A DNA stretch of 64,000 bases, from the NCBI GenBank assembly GCA_045837725.1, contig JBEWZL010000013.1, positions 310,001-374,000 of the forward strand, in the 5' to 3' direction. The translations under genes were made by a program, and so were the position numbers. How positions within the stretch are numbered: position 1 is the stretch's first letter; each line of letters begins with the position of its first letter. Shown piece by piece: positions 11,217 to 27,359 of the stretch. This DNA comes from Vermamoeba vermiformis. Its lineage: Eukaryota > Tubulinea > Echinamoebida. Below the pieces are notes generated by a model, which saw only the letters and a list, made by a program, of their open reading frames with translations, searched no databases and was not told where the DNA came from.

Positions 11217-12999
11217 ATGGCTTTCATATCAGCATTAATATCCATATCTATTTGGTGGTTAGGTTTCTTTGTCATTATACGGCTGATCGAGGTAAGACAC
11301 GAAAATTTTTGCTTACGTGGTAGATTATTTAGTATTTTTAATTATAGTATATAACTCCGAATTCATTTTGGAAATTCTTGGAGACCAATAACTTGACGAT
11401 TAAGCTTGGATATGTCCGATGGGCGACAGTTCGTCTAAATCCAATCTTTTATTCGTTGGGCAACAGATTTCATCGAGCCTGGAACATATGGTACTTATTT
11501 GGTGCACTATTTGGCGTAATAGCAATGTTTGGCTCAATCATATTGCTGGCTCTCAATTTATTTTGGACACTCTCCGCACCCACCGCTGACAACCAAATAT
11601 TGACCCCAGTGGTACGTGTCACAATAGGAATACTTAGCTTATGCTTTTGTTTATATAATCTAACTGTCGAGTAGATCCCAGGTGTCAATGTCCCGAACAG
11701 CCAGTTGGTGTACTATTTCCTAGCGATTATGATCAGTGGTGTCATTCACGAGTTCGGTCACGCCCTTGCGGCAGTGAGCAGCAACAAAAATGTCACCATG
11801 TTCGGCATGTTCCTCATGTTCATCTATCCTGGCGCATTCGTGGACATTCCCATCGAAGATTTTCACTTTTCAAACCCTCAGCCCACACGTCGCGATTTGT
11901 TAGCCTCACTCAAAGTGTTCACAGCTGGTGGCTGGCACAACGCTGTACTGGCACTGCTGGCATTCTTCTGCCTCATTGGACAGGGTGTGATATTGGCACC
12001 GTTCTTCAGTCATGCCACGGGAGGTGTGATTGTGTCGAGTGTGCGTGCTGACAGCGCCATGGCACATGATTTCAAAGCGGGCGATCAGATCGTAGCAATC
12101 AATGGCTGTCCTGTGACACGTGGCACTGGTGAGTGGGACGACTGTTGGGTGAACATGGCTGAAGGAGGCTTCAAGCCGCTCAAGTATTGCGTAACCGAGT
12201 CTAAAATCGATGGTACGTGAACATCTGCTTCAATTTCAATTTGCTGACGTCTGTCACAGAGTCAGCACTTCACGCTGATTGTTGTGTGGAAGACACGCTG
12301 TCCTCAGAACAGTGCTGGGAGAGATTCAAAGACGACAAGTCACAACAGTTCTGTCACTCCGTCAAGACTATCATCGCCGACAACAAGTACTGCAAGACGA
12401 ACAGTGATTGCAACAGTGGTACGACAACTTGACACTGTGCTGCGAATGATACTAATGCGGTGATTAGGTGAGGATTGTGTGGGACCAGTGCTGCCCAAAG
12501 ATTACATGATTCTGCACGTCAAGTTCAGCAATGGCAAGCAGTACTATTATGCGGCCAATCCAGCTGATTTCTATTTGTCCGGTACGTGGTGCATGTCACT
12601 CATGACAATCTCATCAATCTTTGCTAACAAATCGTTGCACAGTGAAAGTGAGCGACTTCAAGAAGAGATTTGATTGGTTGTTCTTTGTGCCTATCAATTT
12701 CCCCGAGCTGTGGTCTAAATTCTTCAAGTACGGTTATTATCTTCGGACGGTGGATCAGATCTAACCTTTTGATTCGCAGTTACTTAATGTCCATCTCTGG
12801 AGCACTTGGCCTAATGAACTTGGCGCCTGTTTACTACCTCGACGGCGAGTACGTGATGCGCTGCTTTATTCAGCTTTTGTTCCCCACTTGGACTGAGCAC
12901 AGACGACAAGGCGTGGCGACATTGTTCTTCAGACTGATGACCACTTTGTTCGTGTTGAATATCATCGTCTCGCTCGGCGTGTTGTATCTGCGGCACTAG
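11217..12999 (+). CDS. MBTPS2: Membrane-bound site-2 protease (S2P)
   Basis: A multi-exon gene starting at ATG 11217, whose protein opens with a membrane segment (ALISISIWWLGFFVII). The zinc motif HEFGH lies in MISGVIHEFGHALAA, and the third ligand is in LAPVYYLDGEY, as in animal S2P. Between them is a PDZ-like region (GDQIVAINGCPV) and a Cys-rich lumenal stretch with NSDCNSGEDC, also typical of MBTPS2. Length is normal. The enzyme cuts membrane-anchored transcription factors such as SREBP and ATF6 within the bilayer of the Golgi. Introns use mostly GTACGT donors. It faces the F-box/Arf gene across a 170 bp divergent region. Confidence 0.92.
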
Positions 13000-13121
13000 A
13001 CTGACTGACGATAATAGCATGTACTTGGACAGTAGTGCACTTCACATGTAAATAGTATTCGAAAATAAAACGATTTAACTGTACATTAATTCACAAAAAA
13101 ATACTACATATATAACACATG

Positions 13122-15145
13122 TTACTTCCTCATGTGCGGAGGAGTGGGTGGCCGATTGATGAGGGACGGAACTGCAGCGAGGTTCTTGTACGTGAAGCCA
13201 ATGAACGGGATATCTGTCTGTCGTAGCCGTCGACCACGGAAGATGGGATATTTTGAATCAATTTCGCGCCGACTTTCAACCTCTTCTTGGACGTCTTTGT
13301 TGTCCTCGGCCTCGTCTTCTGAATCACTGAATCGATCGGGATCATCGACGGGGAAGTTCGATGTGTCCAATGGGTGCTCAATGCGTGGCACAATCGGTGC
13401 TTGCTGTGCGCGCATGTCATCCCAATCAATGTCCTTGAAGAACGGATGTCGCTTGATTTCATCTGCTCCACCCGTGCCAAGCCGTTCTTTTCTGTCAGTC
13501 AACAGCCGCCGAATCAAATCCTGTGCCTCGGGACTCAAATCAACATCATTAAACACCTCGTCTAGCGTTTGTTTCCAATTGATGATCTTGCGAATGGTGC
13601 TGTCACTGCCGCCTGATGAATCTGAAAAGAACACGGGGAAGCCAGCCATCATCTCGAACAAAATCACGCCGACAGACCACCAATCAGCTTCTTTGCCATA
13701 GCCCGTGCCATCGGGATTGAGCACTTCAGGGGCCATGTAATCAGGTGTGCCGACTTCAGAGTACGCGAGCACGCGTCTCTTTTGTTTCCACGAATTGAAT
13801 CTGTCCGAGTTGATGCTGCTGTACCAGTCCTTGTCTTTCTTATCTACCGTGTTCGTATTGTTGTTGTTGCCGCTGTTCGAGAGTGGCTTGTGTTCTGAAC
13901 TGCTCTCAGACTCCTGCTGCAAGTACTGCTGATATTTGTTTTGAAACTTTGACACGCGGTCGTCGGTGGTCAGACCCGTGCACAGACCAAAGTCAGACAG
14001 TTTGATGTGTCCGTTCTTGTCGAGCAATATGTTGTCGGGTTTGATGTCCCTGCAATAAGACTCGTGAGTTGAAGGTCTCTTATAACTGCCGCATTAATAC
14101 CACGTACCTGTGAATGTAATCAAACTTGTGAATGGATTCCACTGCCAGCACAATCTCCGCTGCGTAAAATCTCGCCTCCTCTTCAGTGAACACTTCGTAT
14201 TTCATCAGCGTGGTCATCAGATCTCCTCCGGGTGCGTACTCCATCACCAAATACAAGTATATAGCGTCCTACTAAGGTTATTTATACTGATCATGTTATT
14301 AACCATAACATTACGTGCCTGGAATGAGTAATACAGGCGCACTACCCACAAATTTTGTTTGTAAAAGTCGTTTAAATAGGCCAATGCGTCTCGTTCATTT
14401 TGAACGTGGGCAACCTATTCATTAAGAGGTATATATTAGTGACAGATATTGATGTAAATCTTGTCGAGTAAAGGATGGAAATAGTAAAGATTGCAAATTA
14501 CACGTCGATTACAAGAGAAATGATGACAGTTGCATGGATCATTAACACTCTATGTACCTGATTGCGCTCGATCATCTTAGATTTCTTCAGCTTTTTCATC
14601 GCGTACAGCTTTTTGGTGCCACGCATCCGCACGAGACGAACCTATTGAGCCAGTTTGTGACACATACTAACGGGACGGATCGTATTTCCGCATGCTTACC
14701 TCGCCAAAAGATCCTCTTCCAATAACTTTAATAGTTTGAAATGTATCTTTTGTTAGTCTTATTCGCCGTGCTCGTAAAAACTGTGTCTCGATCTGGTCTA
14801 ACTTTTTTCTTCTACCCTCGCGTTCTTCTTCACTTAAACCTAATTGGTCCATTTTTTGTTCGTACCGCACTCGCCTTGTAATATGAATTTTAAATTAATT
14901 TATCGGCATTTCAGATTTCAGAATTAATTTTCAAATCCACGCGTATCAATAGTTTACCTCAATTCTCGCTCGCCAATCGACTTAAATAAATTTTTGTAAA
15001 ATCTTTCTATGCCTGCTTTCGCTGCAGTTGCTGCTTCTTTCGTAGATGGTGAGATTTCTTTCTCTTCCTCCTCGTCATCGTCTATGTTAGCACGACTAAG
15101 GTCCAGGTTATCTGGATCATCCGAGTACTGATAATCTTCCATCAT
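13122..15145 (-). CDS. NDR-family AGC protein kinase (STK38-like)
   Basis: A minus-strand gene from ATG 15145 ([12 protein letters not shown]) to the stop at 13122. The N-terminal helix region [19 protein letters not shown] is the MOB-binding type of NDR kinases. The P-loop is IGRGSFGEV, the catalytic loop HRDIKPDN, and the metal motif DFGLC. Between DFG and APE there is a long Lys/Asn/Ser-rich insert ending [20 protein letters not shown], the NDR auto-inhibitory insert, with the regulatory Ser in SEVGT. A C-terminal hydrophobic motif FIGFTYKNL has the phosphorylatable Thr. Expected role: Hippo-like or morphogenesis signalling with MOB. One intron (about 14411-14562) is long, about 150 bp. 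Confidence 0.9.
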
Positions 15146-15317
15146 TTTCACAAGCTGTGCTCATTGATTGCGCTCACAGTAATTGTTTCGGTAAATTCCA
15201 CTCTTGCCATTTTTATTCGCGTACACGCCAACACTTCAAAACGGCTGACAGCAACATCTACCTACAATATCTTTCAAAGTTTGCTCAATATTTACAAGTT
15301 TAGCATCGACACAAAGG

Positions 15318-16999
15318 TTACTCTTTCAATAAGCGTTCCAAGTTGTCACCGAATATTTGCACGGAGAAGTTGTCGAGCACGTGACGGCGACCATTTCGAC
15401 CCATCTCAGCGACGAGTTGTGCGCTGTCGAGCAGCGAGATCATGGCACGGGCAAAGTGCTCGGGCTCAGGGGGACACAAATAGCCTGTGTTGCTGTCTTT
15501 GACGGTCTCTAATGGTCCACCGCTGTACGACAAAAATGAGTCTTAGGCGCAATTGATATGAAGCCTACATTACCTGTTGCATGCAATGACTGGTGCACCT
15601 GAGAGGGCTGCTTCAAGCGGCACAATGCCAAAGTGTTCGTTGATGGGAGTGTAGAGCACGGCCATGCAAGTTCTACGCGTGCACTGTCAGCACTAAGATC
15701 TTTGACAGTACTGTACTTACGTTAATAAGACGTTTCGCTCGGCATCGGGCACAGAGGGTTTGAACTCGACATTGTTTTCTAACTTGAACTCAGTCACCAA
15801 CTTCTCGAGTCCTGCAAGAGTGTCGCGGTTGTCTTGCAATCTGTGGTCAAATCCACCAGCAATCACGAGCTTGACATTCGTGTAGCCCTTGTTGCGCACT
15901 ATATTCAGTGCTTTTACAGCTAGATCATGACCTTTCTTGCCTTCAAATCTGTTCAATGACAAGAAGAATGGTGCCTTGCTGCAGAAGAAGGTCAGTTTAG
16001 AAGATCAATACGCAATACGGTTCATACACTCGTAGTTTGGGGTCAGATTCAGTGAAGTTACTGTGATCTACAGCGGGATAAAGGACTGCAGGCACAATTT
16101 TAATGCGACGGAAAGTGTCTTTGAACACCGAAGCAGTGAAGCGGCTGTTGACCAGTATTTGATCGGCTTGTGCTGTGGTGATTTCTTCCAAGAAGTCTAA
16201 CGGCAATCGATACAACTTCTTGAGGAGACTCTTGCGCTGTGTCAAGAGCTGATCTGGGAAGTGACAGTAAAACAGAACCTGACATAGGCCTTCGTTAGCA
16301 AGAAATATCGCGCACAGTTGTACTTTACCTTAGCACCGCTCACTCGCAACAGCGGCACAGTCGCTGAGATTTGATCGACGAACACAACGTCTTGAGGCTC
16401 GCGCCAATTATCGTACAACCAGCGCAAGGAGAGGTACACGAAGCGAAGTAAAGCGCACGGCAAATGGAATTTACCGAATATCTGTACACGAGTTAGCTGA
16501 TGATAACACGAGGCTATTATAACCCTTACGTGACGCGGAAGAAAGTTGCCGTGAACGTGTACTTTGAGGGTACCTGTGACAGCGTACATTAACGTCAACT
16601 GGGCGATAACAGTCAGTAACGTACCATCGCGAGTGGCTTGAAAACATCTGCCCTCGCTGGGGTCGTGAAAGGCTGTGTAGATCTGCACTTGATGCCCACG
16701 ACGTTGCAGAGTGAGTGCCACTTCAACAACGAGCTTTTCAGCACCACCTGCATTAGTATTGAGCAACCAATCGACGTTGAAATTATGTGCTGCTTACCAA
16801 TACCGAGATCAGGGTGAATAAAGCTCACTTTTAAGACTTTCTTAGTCTGAAGTAATAAAATTAGTGACGTGTTCAAGTCCAGATCTGGGTGACGTGTCTT
16901 ACTTTTCAGATTGGATTTCGACGAGGCATTTCGTACTAGCAGTATATACAATACTAAAGTGGATAATAAAGCTAATACAGCTGCAACAAGGTAGTTCAT
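15318..16999 (-). CDS. ALG2: ALG2 mannosyltransferase
   Basis: A minus-strand gene from ATG 16999, with an N-terminal membrane anchor ([18 protein letters not shown]). Glycosyltransferase family 4 features follow: [11 protein letters not shown] and [11 protein letters not shown] near the start, [27 protein letters not shown], and [13 protein letters not shown] with the SGGPLETV nucleotide-sugar motif. This matches GDP-Man:Man1GlcNAc2-PP-dolichol mannosyltransferase, which adds the second and third mannoses on the cytosolic face of the ER. Length is normal. Many short introns use GTACGT or GTAAGT donors. A 290 bp divergent region separates it from TRMT44. Confidence 0.92.
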
Positions 17000-17288
17000 T
17001 TTGAAGAAGCTACAAAAAAATTGTTAGAATTTTAAATAGCGTGTATCTGCTATATACTCGTGCAGCGCACATTATATTATGCTCAAGTGTACAATTGAAA
17101 TTTTAACATGAATTTTAATAATTTCCTTCCTTGATCGGGCGGCAACAAGACACACCAAAAAGCACTTACTGCAAAACAAATATCAATATCAAAATACACT
17201 TGAGAGTACCAGTGCAGAAGCTGAGGACCGTGCGCTGTGTTGTGCACGATTGACAGAAATATCGAACATTAAAAATTTAACACGAACA

Positions 17289-19608
17289 ATGGAGCCACAA
17301 CTCTCTGCTGCACCCGCCGTTGATAATGAGTGGAAAACTCTCCGCTCGGTTGAGATGGATGCCAATCCTGAGGCGTTTTGGTCGACCGTGGTAAGATCTT
17401 GTAATTTTCTCATATTTACGATCGTCGTCAGCATGCAATAATCCTAATTAATTGCCAATTACATTCGTAAATTTAATAATATGATGGTATGCATTTATTT
17501 TTATTATTAACGAATTTTGGAATTAATTTAGACGTCATTGACTTACGCTCCAGCTTACAAACAAATACATAAAGTTGATATATTATCCAAAGAGGTCGAT
17601 GGACTACTTAAACACGATGTCGATGTTATTCCAAACGATCAGGTTCGTGACAATACGTGGATCGCGATCAAGCGTTTCTGATCATTTTGTAACGAAGCTT
17701 GTCGAACACCAAAAAATAGTTTATAAGAGAAAACTATATCCCAAAGATTACACGCGAAAGAAGGTACGCGCAGGGGATTGATAGCGAATCAATGACCTGA
17801 CTCTTTGCGTAGGAAGTTGAGGACATCTGCTGTGCACTTCATCACGCGCAATCGCGCTGAATATGCCCCCATTATAACGTACCCCGAGGACGTGATTGCT
17901 GACTATCAAAAATACCTCAAAGAGCGCGAGGAGAATACTAGTGAAGTGCCGCAAGTCACCGAGAAGACCCTTGTTGACGAGAGGATTCTGCCGCATTATT
18001 ACATTCAAGTACGTAGTAGAGTATTAGTATGTTTATGTTAATAATGTCGCTAACACTTGAATAGGCCGAGAAATATGCGTTCCAAATGACCTTGTTGGAC
18101 AATCAAGAGACTGACATGTGCAACAAGAGCGCCAATGACACGCCAGCTGACGCGCCACATAGCGAGGCACAGTGCTGCGAGGGCGAAGCACAACAGCTGC
18201 AGCCGTCTAAGAAGTACCGCTTGAGCTTTGAATACGTGCCACTCAAGAACAGACCACAGTACGACAACAGCGAGGAGAAATTGGTACGTCCGATACTGAC
18301 CTGTGTTCTCTGCTTTCAATGCTAACACTTCTGTAGGGCAAAGTCGCGGAGTATATTCTGCAACGCATTGCGAAGTGGACTCGCAACTACTTGAAGGGCG
18401 GCTACAAGAAACGCGTCGTGCATCACAATATTGTGTCGCTCGATCATTACACCGCGCATTATCGCAGATTAAAAGAGAAATACGGGTATGTTGTTGATGG
18501 TGCTAAGTACATATCTATACTGGTGCTAACATATTCTCGGGCAGCTATTGGGTAGAGTCCTGGCAAGAATCAACCGATCCACAAAAGTTTGTGTTTGAAG
18601 ATGTAGGAATTGCTGCATTTTTAATCGCAATGTGGGAGCTGGAACGCGAGGAATTACACTTGGACAAGTAAGTGGTGCTACATTTAGCTGTTTATCGTTC
18701 AAGACTAATAACGAGCTTATTCCACAGAAAGCAATCGTTTGGTATGTTACTTGACAGGTGTATAATAAGATTATATTACTAACACATAGGTAGTTGATAT
18801 TGGCGCGGGTAATGGTTTCTTGACATATTTGTTAACGGCGGTAAGTTTATCGGCAAAGCCCAACAATTGGTTCACTAACAAGTCAATTTGTGTACATATA
18901 TACTTATCAATAATTATGTGATTAGGAAGGACACCCTGGTCGCGGCATTGACATTCGTAAGCGAAAGATTTGGGAGAAATACCCGCCTGAAGTGAGGCTT
19001 GAGGAAGAGCCCATCCAGACTGAGTCCGCGAGCTATGATGAGGACTGGATTATAGCCAATCATTCAGGTATAATCCACTCACAGTTAAAGTCGTTATTTT
19101 AGGAACAGATCATTTCGGTTTACGATCTATCTTTGGTTGCGTTTTCACTTACGATTTTATGAATTAGATGAACTCACTCCGTGGGTGCCTATAATCGCCT
19201 CACGCAACAATAACAAGTTCTGGGTCATGCCGTGTTGTGAGTGGGACTTCGATCGCAAATTCAACAAGAAACAGAAAGGCTTGTCGCGATATTTGTGCTA
19301 CTTGGAATACGTGAAAACAATTTCTGAGACGTCAGGATTCAAGGTAAATCTACCTTTTGTGCTTCAAAAAGAATTTACGATTCTAAATTGTTGGATGAAT
19401 GTAGCCTGAAGTTGAACACATGAAGATTCCTTCAACAAGGTGCACTGCGATTGTTGGTCGATATCGCACTATTGATGTAAATAATGAAGAGGAAGTGACC
19501 GAAATGCAGAACAATCAACGCAACATGTTGCTGAAGAGTAATTTCATTCAATTCAAGCCACGGTTCCGAGATCCGAGCAAAACGCATCAAAATCGTAAAG
19601 ATAAGTAA
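17289..19608 (+). CDS. TRMT44: tRNA (uracil-2'-O-)-methyltransferase TRMT44
   Basis: A gene of about ten exons from ATG 17289 ([12 protein letters not shown]). The methyltransferase domain has [29 protein letters not shown] (SAM motif I), [30 protein letters not shown] and [11 protein letters not shown]. These are distinctive for Trm44, which methylates U44 of tRNA-Ser. The exon at 18729-18742 is only 14 nt; skipping it would change frame. The C-terminus ends [15 protein letters not shown]. An acidic insert (about 18110-18190) precedes the catalytic part. Length is close to the family norm. Confidence 0.9.
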
Positions 19609-20213
19609 ACTTGCAACCCTTTTAGGCACAATAAGGCATTATTGGTTTATTCCTACTTATTTTGCCGGAAGGTAACTACTTGTGGCCACAACAGTAACTC
19701 CGCAGATCCGCCTGAACTGTTGTAAAGAATACGTACTGGCTAATTTAATGTTGCGAATACCGGTATATTCATGCGATTAATTTTACGTGAGAATTACTCG
19801 TTGCACGTGCCTGTCACAAAATACTTAACAATTGCGATTAGTAATTGCGAGTAAAGTTCTTTGGTTTACGCGCCAACTCTTAACTAATTACTTATTAATG
19901 AGACTAGGAACAAGTTATTATTCATGAATAGTGTTTGACTGATTTATTAACCCACTGAGCCGTTAATTAACTGACTGATTCAAAATTCAAAAAGGTCTTA
20001 CTTGTAGGTAATCAAAGCTTCTGATACAACAATAGGGCTAAATATAGCGCGTTAATTTTCTTTTCGCGAATCTTCAACTTTGTACTAGTTTGGTATAGTG
20101 TCAATTCATGTCACTCAACCATAAAGTGATTTTTTCTGCCTCGTTGATTGTTCATCGTTTCTAAACGCAACGCAAAACCACACCTCACCGTTACTCACCG
20201 AGCAGTCGTTAAT
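19609..20213. other. Intergenic region upstream of the first Ras gene
   Basis: This 605 bp AT-rich gap is the 3' flank of TRMT44 and the promoter side of the first Ras gene. I see no coding frame, RNA gene or clear repeat, only short ACTGA and TTAATTA-like runs at 19930-19980. Confidence 0.5.
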
Positions 20214-21406
20214 ATGTCTAAGAAGAAGGAAGAAGTAAGAACTCCGGATGCAAGAAGCGCAATCCCTCGTTTTAAGATCGTAGTTATTGGCTCGGGTGGT
20301 GTTGGAAAGAGTTGTTTAACACTCAGATTTGTCCGAGACGTATACCATGACGAGTAAGTCCCTTAGCTATGCGACAACTACTCCAGATCGCAAAGTAGAA
20401 TCATTTTGATTTTCTGGTTATTTTAGAATTTAAATTTAATGCATACTAACGATTACTTTACTACAGTTACGACCCTACATTAGGTACGCCGTTTAAAACC
20501 GAAGAGTCCGTTTTTTTGATCAACCTATTGATTTTTTAATTACAGAGGACGCTTACAGAAAACAAGCCAAACTAGACGGAAACGATGTTATATTTGATAT
20601 TTTTGACACAGGTAAAATAATTTATCCTACTTGTTAATGAAGAAAACGGATCGTGTTTAAAAATGGACCATGACATCTTGACATATTTTATCCACCAATC
20701 ATTTACGTTTTAAATTTACTTATGAAGCGTTCTTCCTAGGTTCGCCCATAATATTGCCATTATATTAAATATAATTGCCCAATGACTTTAATCTCTAGAT
20801 CAATTGGACTTTACGCAGATCTAACCTTCAATTTTAGCTGGCCAAGAGGAATTTTCAGCGGTGCGTGATCAATACATGAGGTAAGTAGCGTAATGTAATT
20901 ACTCATATTTAGAGTGGAGGTTGACATAAAGTTTTCCAGAACGACGGATGGCTTTCTTTGCGTGTACGATATTACCCGTGCTTCAAGCTTGCGAGAGGCA
21001 GAGAACCTTTACAAGCTCGCTATTCAGTTGAAAGATAACGCTAAAGTACCCTTTGTACTTGTCGGCAACAAAAGGCAAGTTAAAATTTATTTGTCGGATG
21101 TGAATTGGGTGTTCGGAAACTAATCGTAGCCTTAAATACTGCAGTGATATGGCTGAGGAGCGTGAAGTCGCTACTACTGATGGTCAAAAGCTTGCCGCCA
21201 AGTACGGCTGCTCGTTCTTTGAGACGAGTGCTAAGAACAACGAACACGTGCAAGAGTCCTTTGACAAACTCGCTCAACTAATCGCCCAATTTAAGCAAGA
21301 GAACCCTAGCAAAGACGCGGGTGAGGGCGACAAGAAGAAGAAGAGCAAGACCAACGCGAACAACACTAACAAGTCAAGCGACAAGAGGCGCTGCACGCTG
21401 TTGTAA
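20214..21406 (+). CDS. Ras GTPase (first of two adjacent)
   Basis: Six exons from ATG 20214 (MSKKKEEVRTPD). G1 is GSGGVGKS, the effector loop YDPTLEDAYRK, G3 DTAGQEE, G4 NKSD and G5 ETSAK. The C-terminus is a Lys/Asn-rich hypervariable region ending CTLL, a CaaX box predicted to be geranylgeranylated. Exon 2 is only 17 nt (20467-20483) and encodes part of the effector loop. Intron positions after the D before the effector loop and inside codon 59 are shared with the next gene, so the two are probably old tandem duplicates. Acts in plasma-membrane signalling. Confidence 0.93.
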
Positions 21407-21745
21407 AGCACCTGACGACACGTCTGTGTGTTCCCTAGCGGTTCGGGTAGAACCGCTGTTGATGGTAACTGCAATTGCGATTGCACGTTATTATCTTTAA
21501 TTCGTAAATAGCCTATTTAATTGTACAGAATAAAGATCTGAGTTTTGCGTTTTTTGTAAATCTGGTTTCGGCAATGAGCGTTCTAATGATTTTATGGTGA
21601 AATTCTGTATATAGAAAGTAATCTTTAATTACCAGTTGCATAATGGATTCAATTTTACGTGACGAGCAATGACAGTTGTCACCAACAATAAAATTCTCGC
21701 AATGTTTCGTCAAATTAATTGCTCGAGCTCAAACAGCGCAAGACA

Positions 21746-22616
21746 ATGCGTTCCTCCGTGCCTGACTGGGAGAAAATACTGCGAGTGGCTATTGTAGGGC
21801 TCGGTGGGGCTGGCAAAAGTTGTCTTGCACTGCGGTATATTTCAAACACTTGGGTGGACGAGTAGGTTTTTTTTGATCAAGCTGCCAATATCTTTTATTA
21901 ATGAATTAGATATGACCCAACCCTCGAAGAAACATATAGGAAGAAATATAAAGTCGGCGATAATGAGTATTTCGTCGACATTTATGACACAAGTAAGGGC
22001 GGATCACTGCCAATATCTTTTTAATTTATTCTTATGTATTAATTTGTTAACCAGCCGGACAAGAAGAAATGCAAGACATAAGAGATCAATATATTAAAGG
22101 AGCCGATGGCTTTTTGGTTTGCTACGATGTCAGCAGTGACAGGAGTTTCAGATTTGCTGAAGACCTAATTGGCCACATTAAACAAATGAAGCGAGCAAAT
22201 CCTCCTATTATCATTATTGGCAATAAGATGTAAGCATTTGATGTTGCTATTGACAGGTCCTAATTAGTAAAACCAGAGATCTAGATCCCGCAGAACGCGA
22301 AGTAACATTGGAGCAAGGAAAAGCCCTTGCGGATAAACTCGGTGTCAGCTTTTTTGAAGCCAGTGCCAAGACAGACTCCTCTGTTAAAGAGGCATTCGTT
22401 GAAATAATAGATGCAGTACGCAAGGCGAAAGCGAAGATAGTCGCAGATATGGCCTTGCAAAATAGCGACGATTTAAAATTAAAACCTCACAGGATTTCGG
22501 ATACTCAAAATAATAATAATACCAATAATAAGACTTACCGACAAGCAGATCCATCGGTTCCAAGGAAAAAATCAACGGACAAACAAAATAAGCCGTGTAG
22601 TTGTACTATATCCTAA
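21746..22616 (+). CDS. Ras GTPase with Thr at codon 59 (second of two adjacent)
   Basis: Starts at ATG 21746 (MRSSVPDWEK). G1 is GLGGAGKS, the effector loop YDPTLEETYRK, G4 NKID and G5 EASAK. G3, spliced, reads DTTGQEEM: exon 2 ends GACACA-A and the next exon starts CC-GGA, so codon 59 is ACC (Thr) where Ras normally has Ala. The same phase-1 intron splits codon 59 in the neighbouring Ras gene, where it gives Ala. Hypervariable region is Asn- and Lys-rich and the C-terminus CSCTIS has a CaaX box (CTIS) preceded by a Cys, suiting farnesylation and palmitoylation. Confidence 0.9.
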
Positions 22617-23088
22617 ACCAATCACTTCATTAGTTGTTAACATAAATGTATCATATTTGTATAGTAGTAAAGCGCTTCATGTAAATTTACCCGCGGTGGT
22701 TCATGCAGTGACAAGCAAATTAATTTTCCGTGACAGAATAATATTTTAATAATTTAATCAAAGTCAGTTGTCTTACCCCGTTTGGATCACTCGTGTTGTC
22801 GAAGAGTTGGATTTCCGGATTCCGTTTAGTGTTCTGACGTTCACTCATAGTGAAGTTCATGCCATATAAATGCACGCCTCCCTTAACTTTAGAAGTTCAT
22901 GCGTTAACTCTGGTGGTGTGACAGACAACAAACTAAAATTTTTAACGGACTAATTCATTCCTAGATCACGCCTCTGAACTCAAACACACAAAAACACCCC
23001 TTTGCGATCTCATTATCTCAAAACGTAATCGAAAATTACCACGTCGTTGTTATCGTCCTTGCTTCGTCAGGTCTCATCTCTTGTGGGG
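22617..23088. other. Intergenic region
   Basis: This 472 bp gap lies between the second Ras gene and the deubiquitinase gene, both on the plus strand. It contains the motif GAAGTTCATGC twice (near 22851 and 22890), the only repetition I see, and no coding frame. Confidence 0.45.
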
Positions 23089-26642
<3,554 letters not shown>

Positions 26643-27359
26643 TGGCATACAATTAATTGCCTAAGAGTACGTCCAGTGTCTATGTAACCCTATTTATTTC
26701 GTGTACATACCTGTTTCGCAAATCCGTCCGATTTGATTCGTTTCTGTAAATAGACCATTCACATCTCGCATCGAAACAGCTGTTTATCTAGTACCTGCCA
26801 GTGATACAGGGCGGATCCTATCGTTTTGATGCGGAATTTTGCTCCTAATCCGTTAGTTTCGATAATTTTTTTAGGTATTCATCAAATTAATGATTTTAAA
26901 TCCCAACGTACGAAATTCAAGTAGTACATCCATATTTGACGCATAATCTGGATGGCGGAGAACAAAAAGAATAGTGAAAAATGTAACTTCCATAAATAGA
27001 AGGCCCGAACTTATTGATATTTTACCGCCGCCAGCCATTTTTCCATTCAAATTACGCCTAAAAGCGTTACATGATTCTATTTGTGATGGTATGTTCTTGT
27101 TTCGGCCCCGTCCGGCGAACATTGAAGTAGATCTAAAATTAGGAACGGAATCCACAAGGAGCCGAAACAAAGCATTCCATAATCCAACAAATTGCATACT
27201 GATCATGTCATATTTGGGCTCATATCTGGCAGGTTAATCTGGCTTTTGTCTTCGGTTCACTTATTATGACGTTTTTGACACGACATAAAAAATAACAGAA
27301 ACAAAATTTGTATTTTATTTTCAGCTTGTGCAGCGGCAGCGCATCATCAATCAATATAA
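26643..27359. other. Intergenic region open on both strands, unresolved
   Basis: This 717 bp gap contains about 26948-27237 open on the plus strand and 26871-27206 open on the minus strand, overlapping. The plus reading contains IDILPPPAIFPFKLRLKA and RPRPANIEVDLKLG; the minus reading has one hydrophobic run (FMEVTFFTILFVL). Neither has a convincing start or family match, and a GTATGT donor-like site lies at 27091. It could be one exon of an unrecognised small gene or noncoding. Confidence 0.35.

Noticed and set aside
13132-13701. Long plus-strand open frame of 189 codons
   Set aside because: It lies antisense to the NDR kinase exon, which has clear kinase motifs; it is a shadow.
14460-14570. 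C-box (ATGATGA) and D-box (CTGA) words on the plus strand in the NDR gene intron, suggesting a snoRNA
   Set aside because: The host gene is on the opposite strand, the spacing is poor, there are no terminal stems, and such short words occur by chance.
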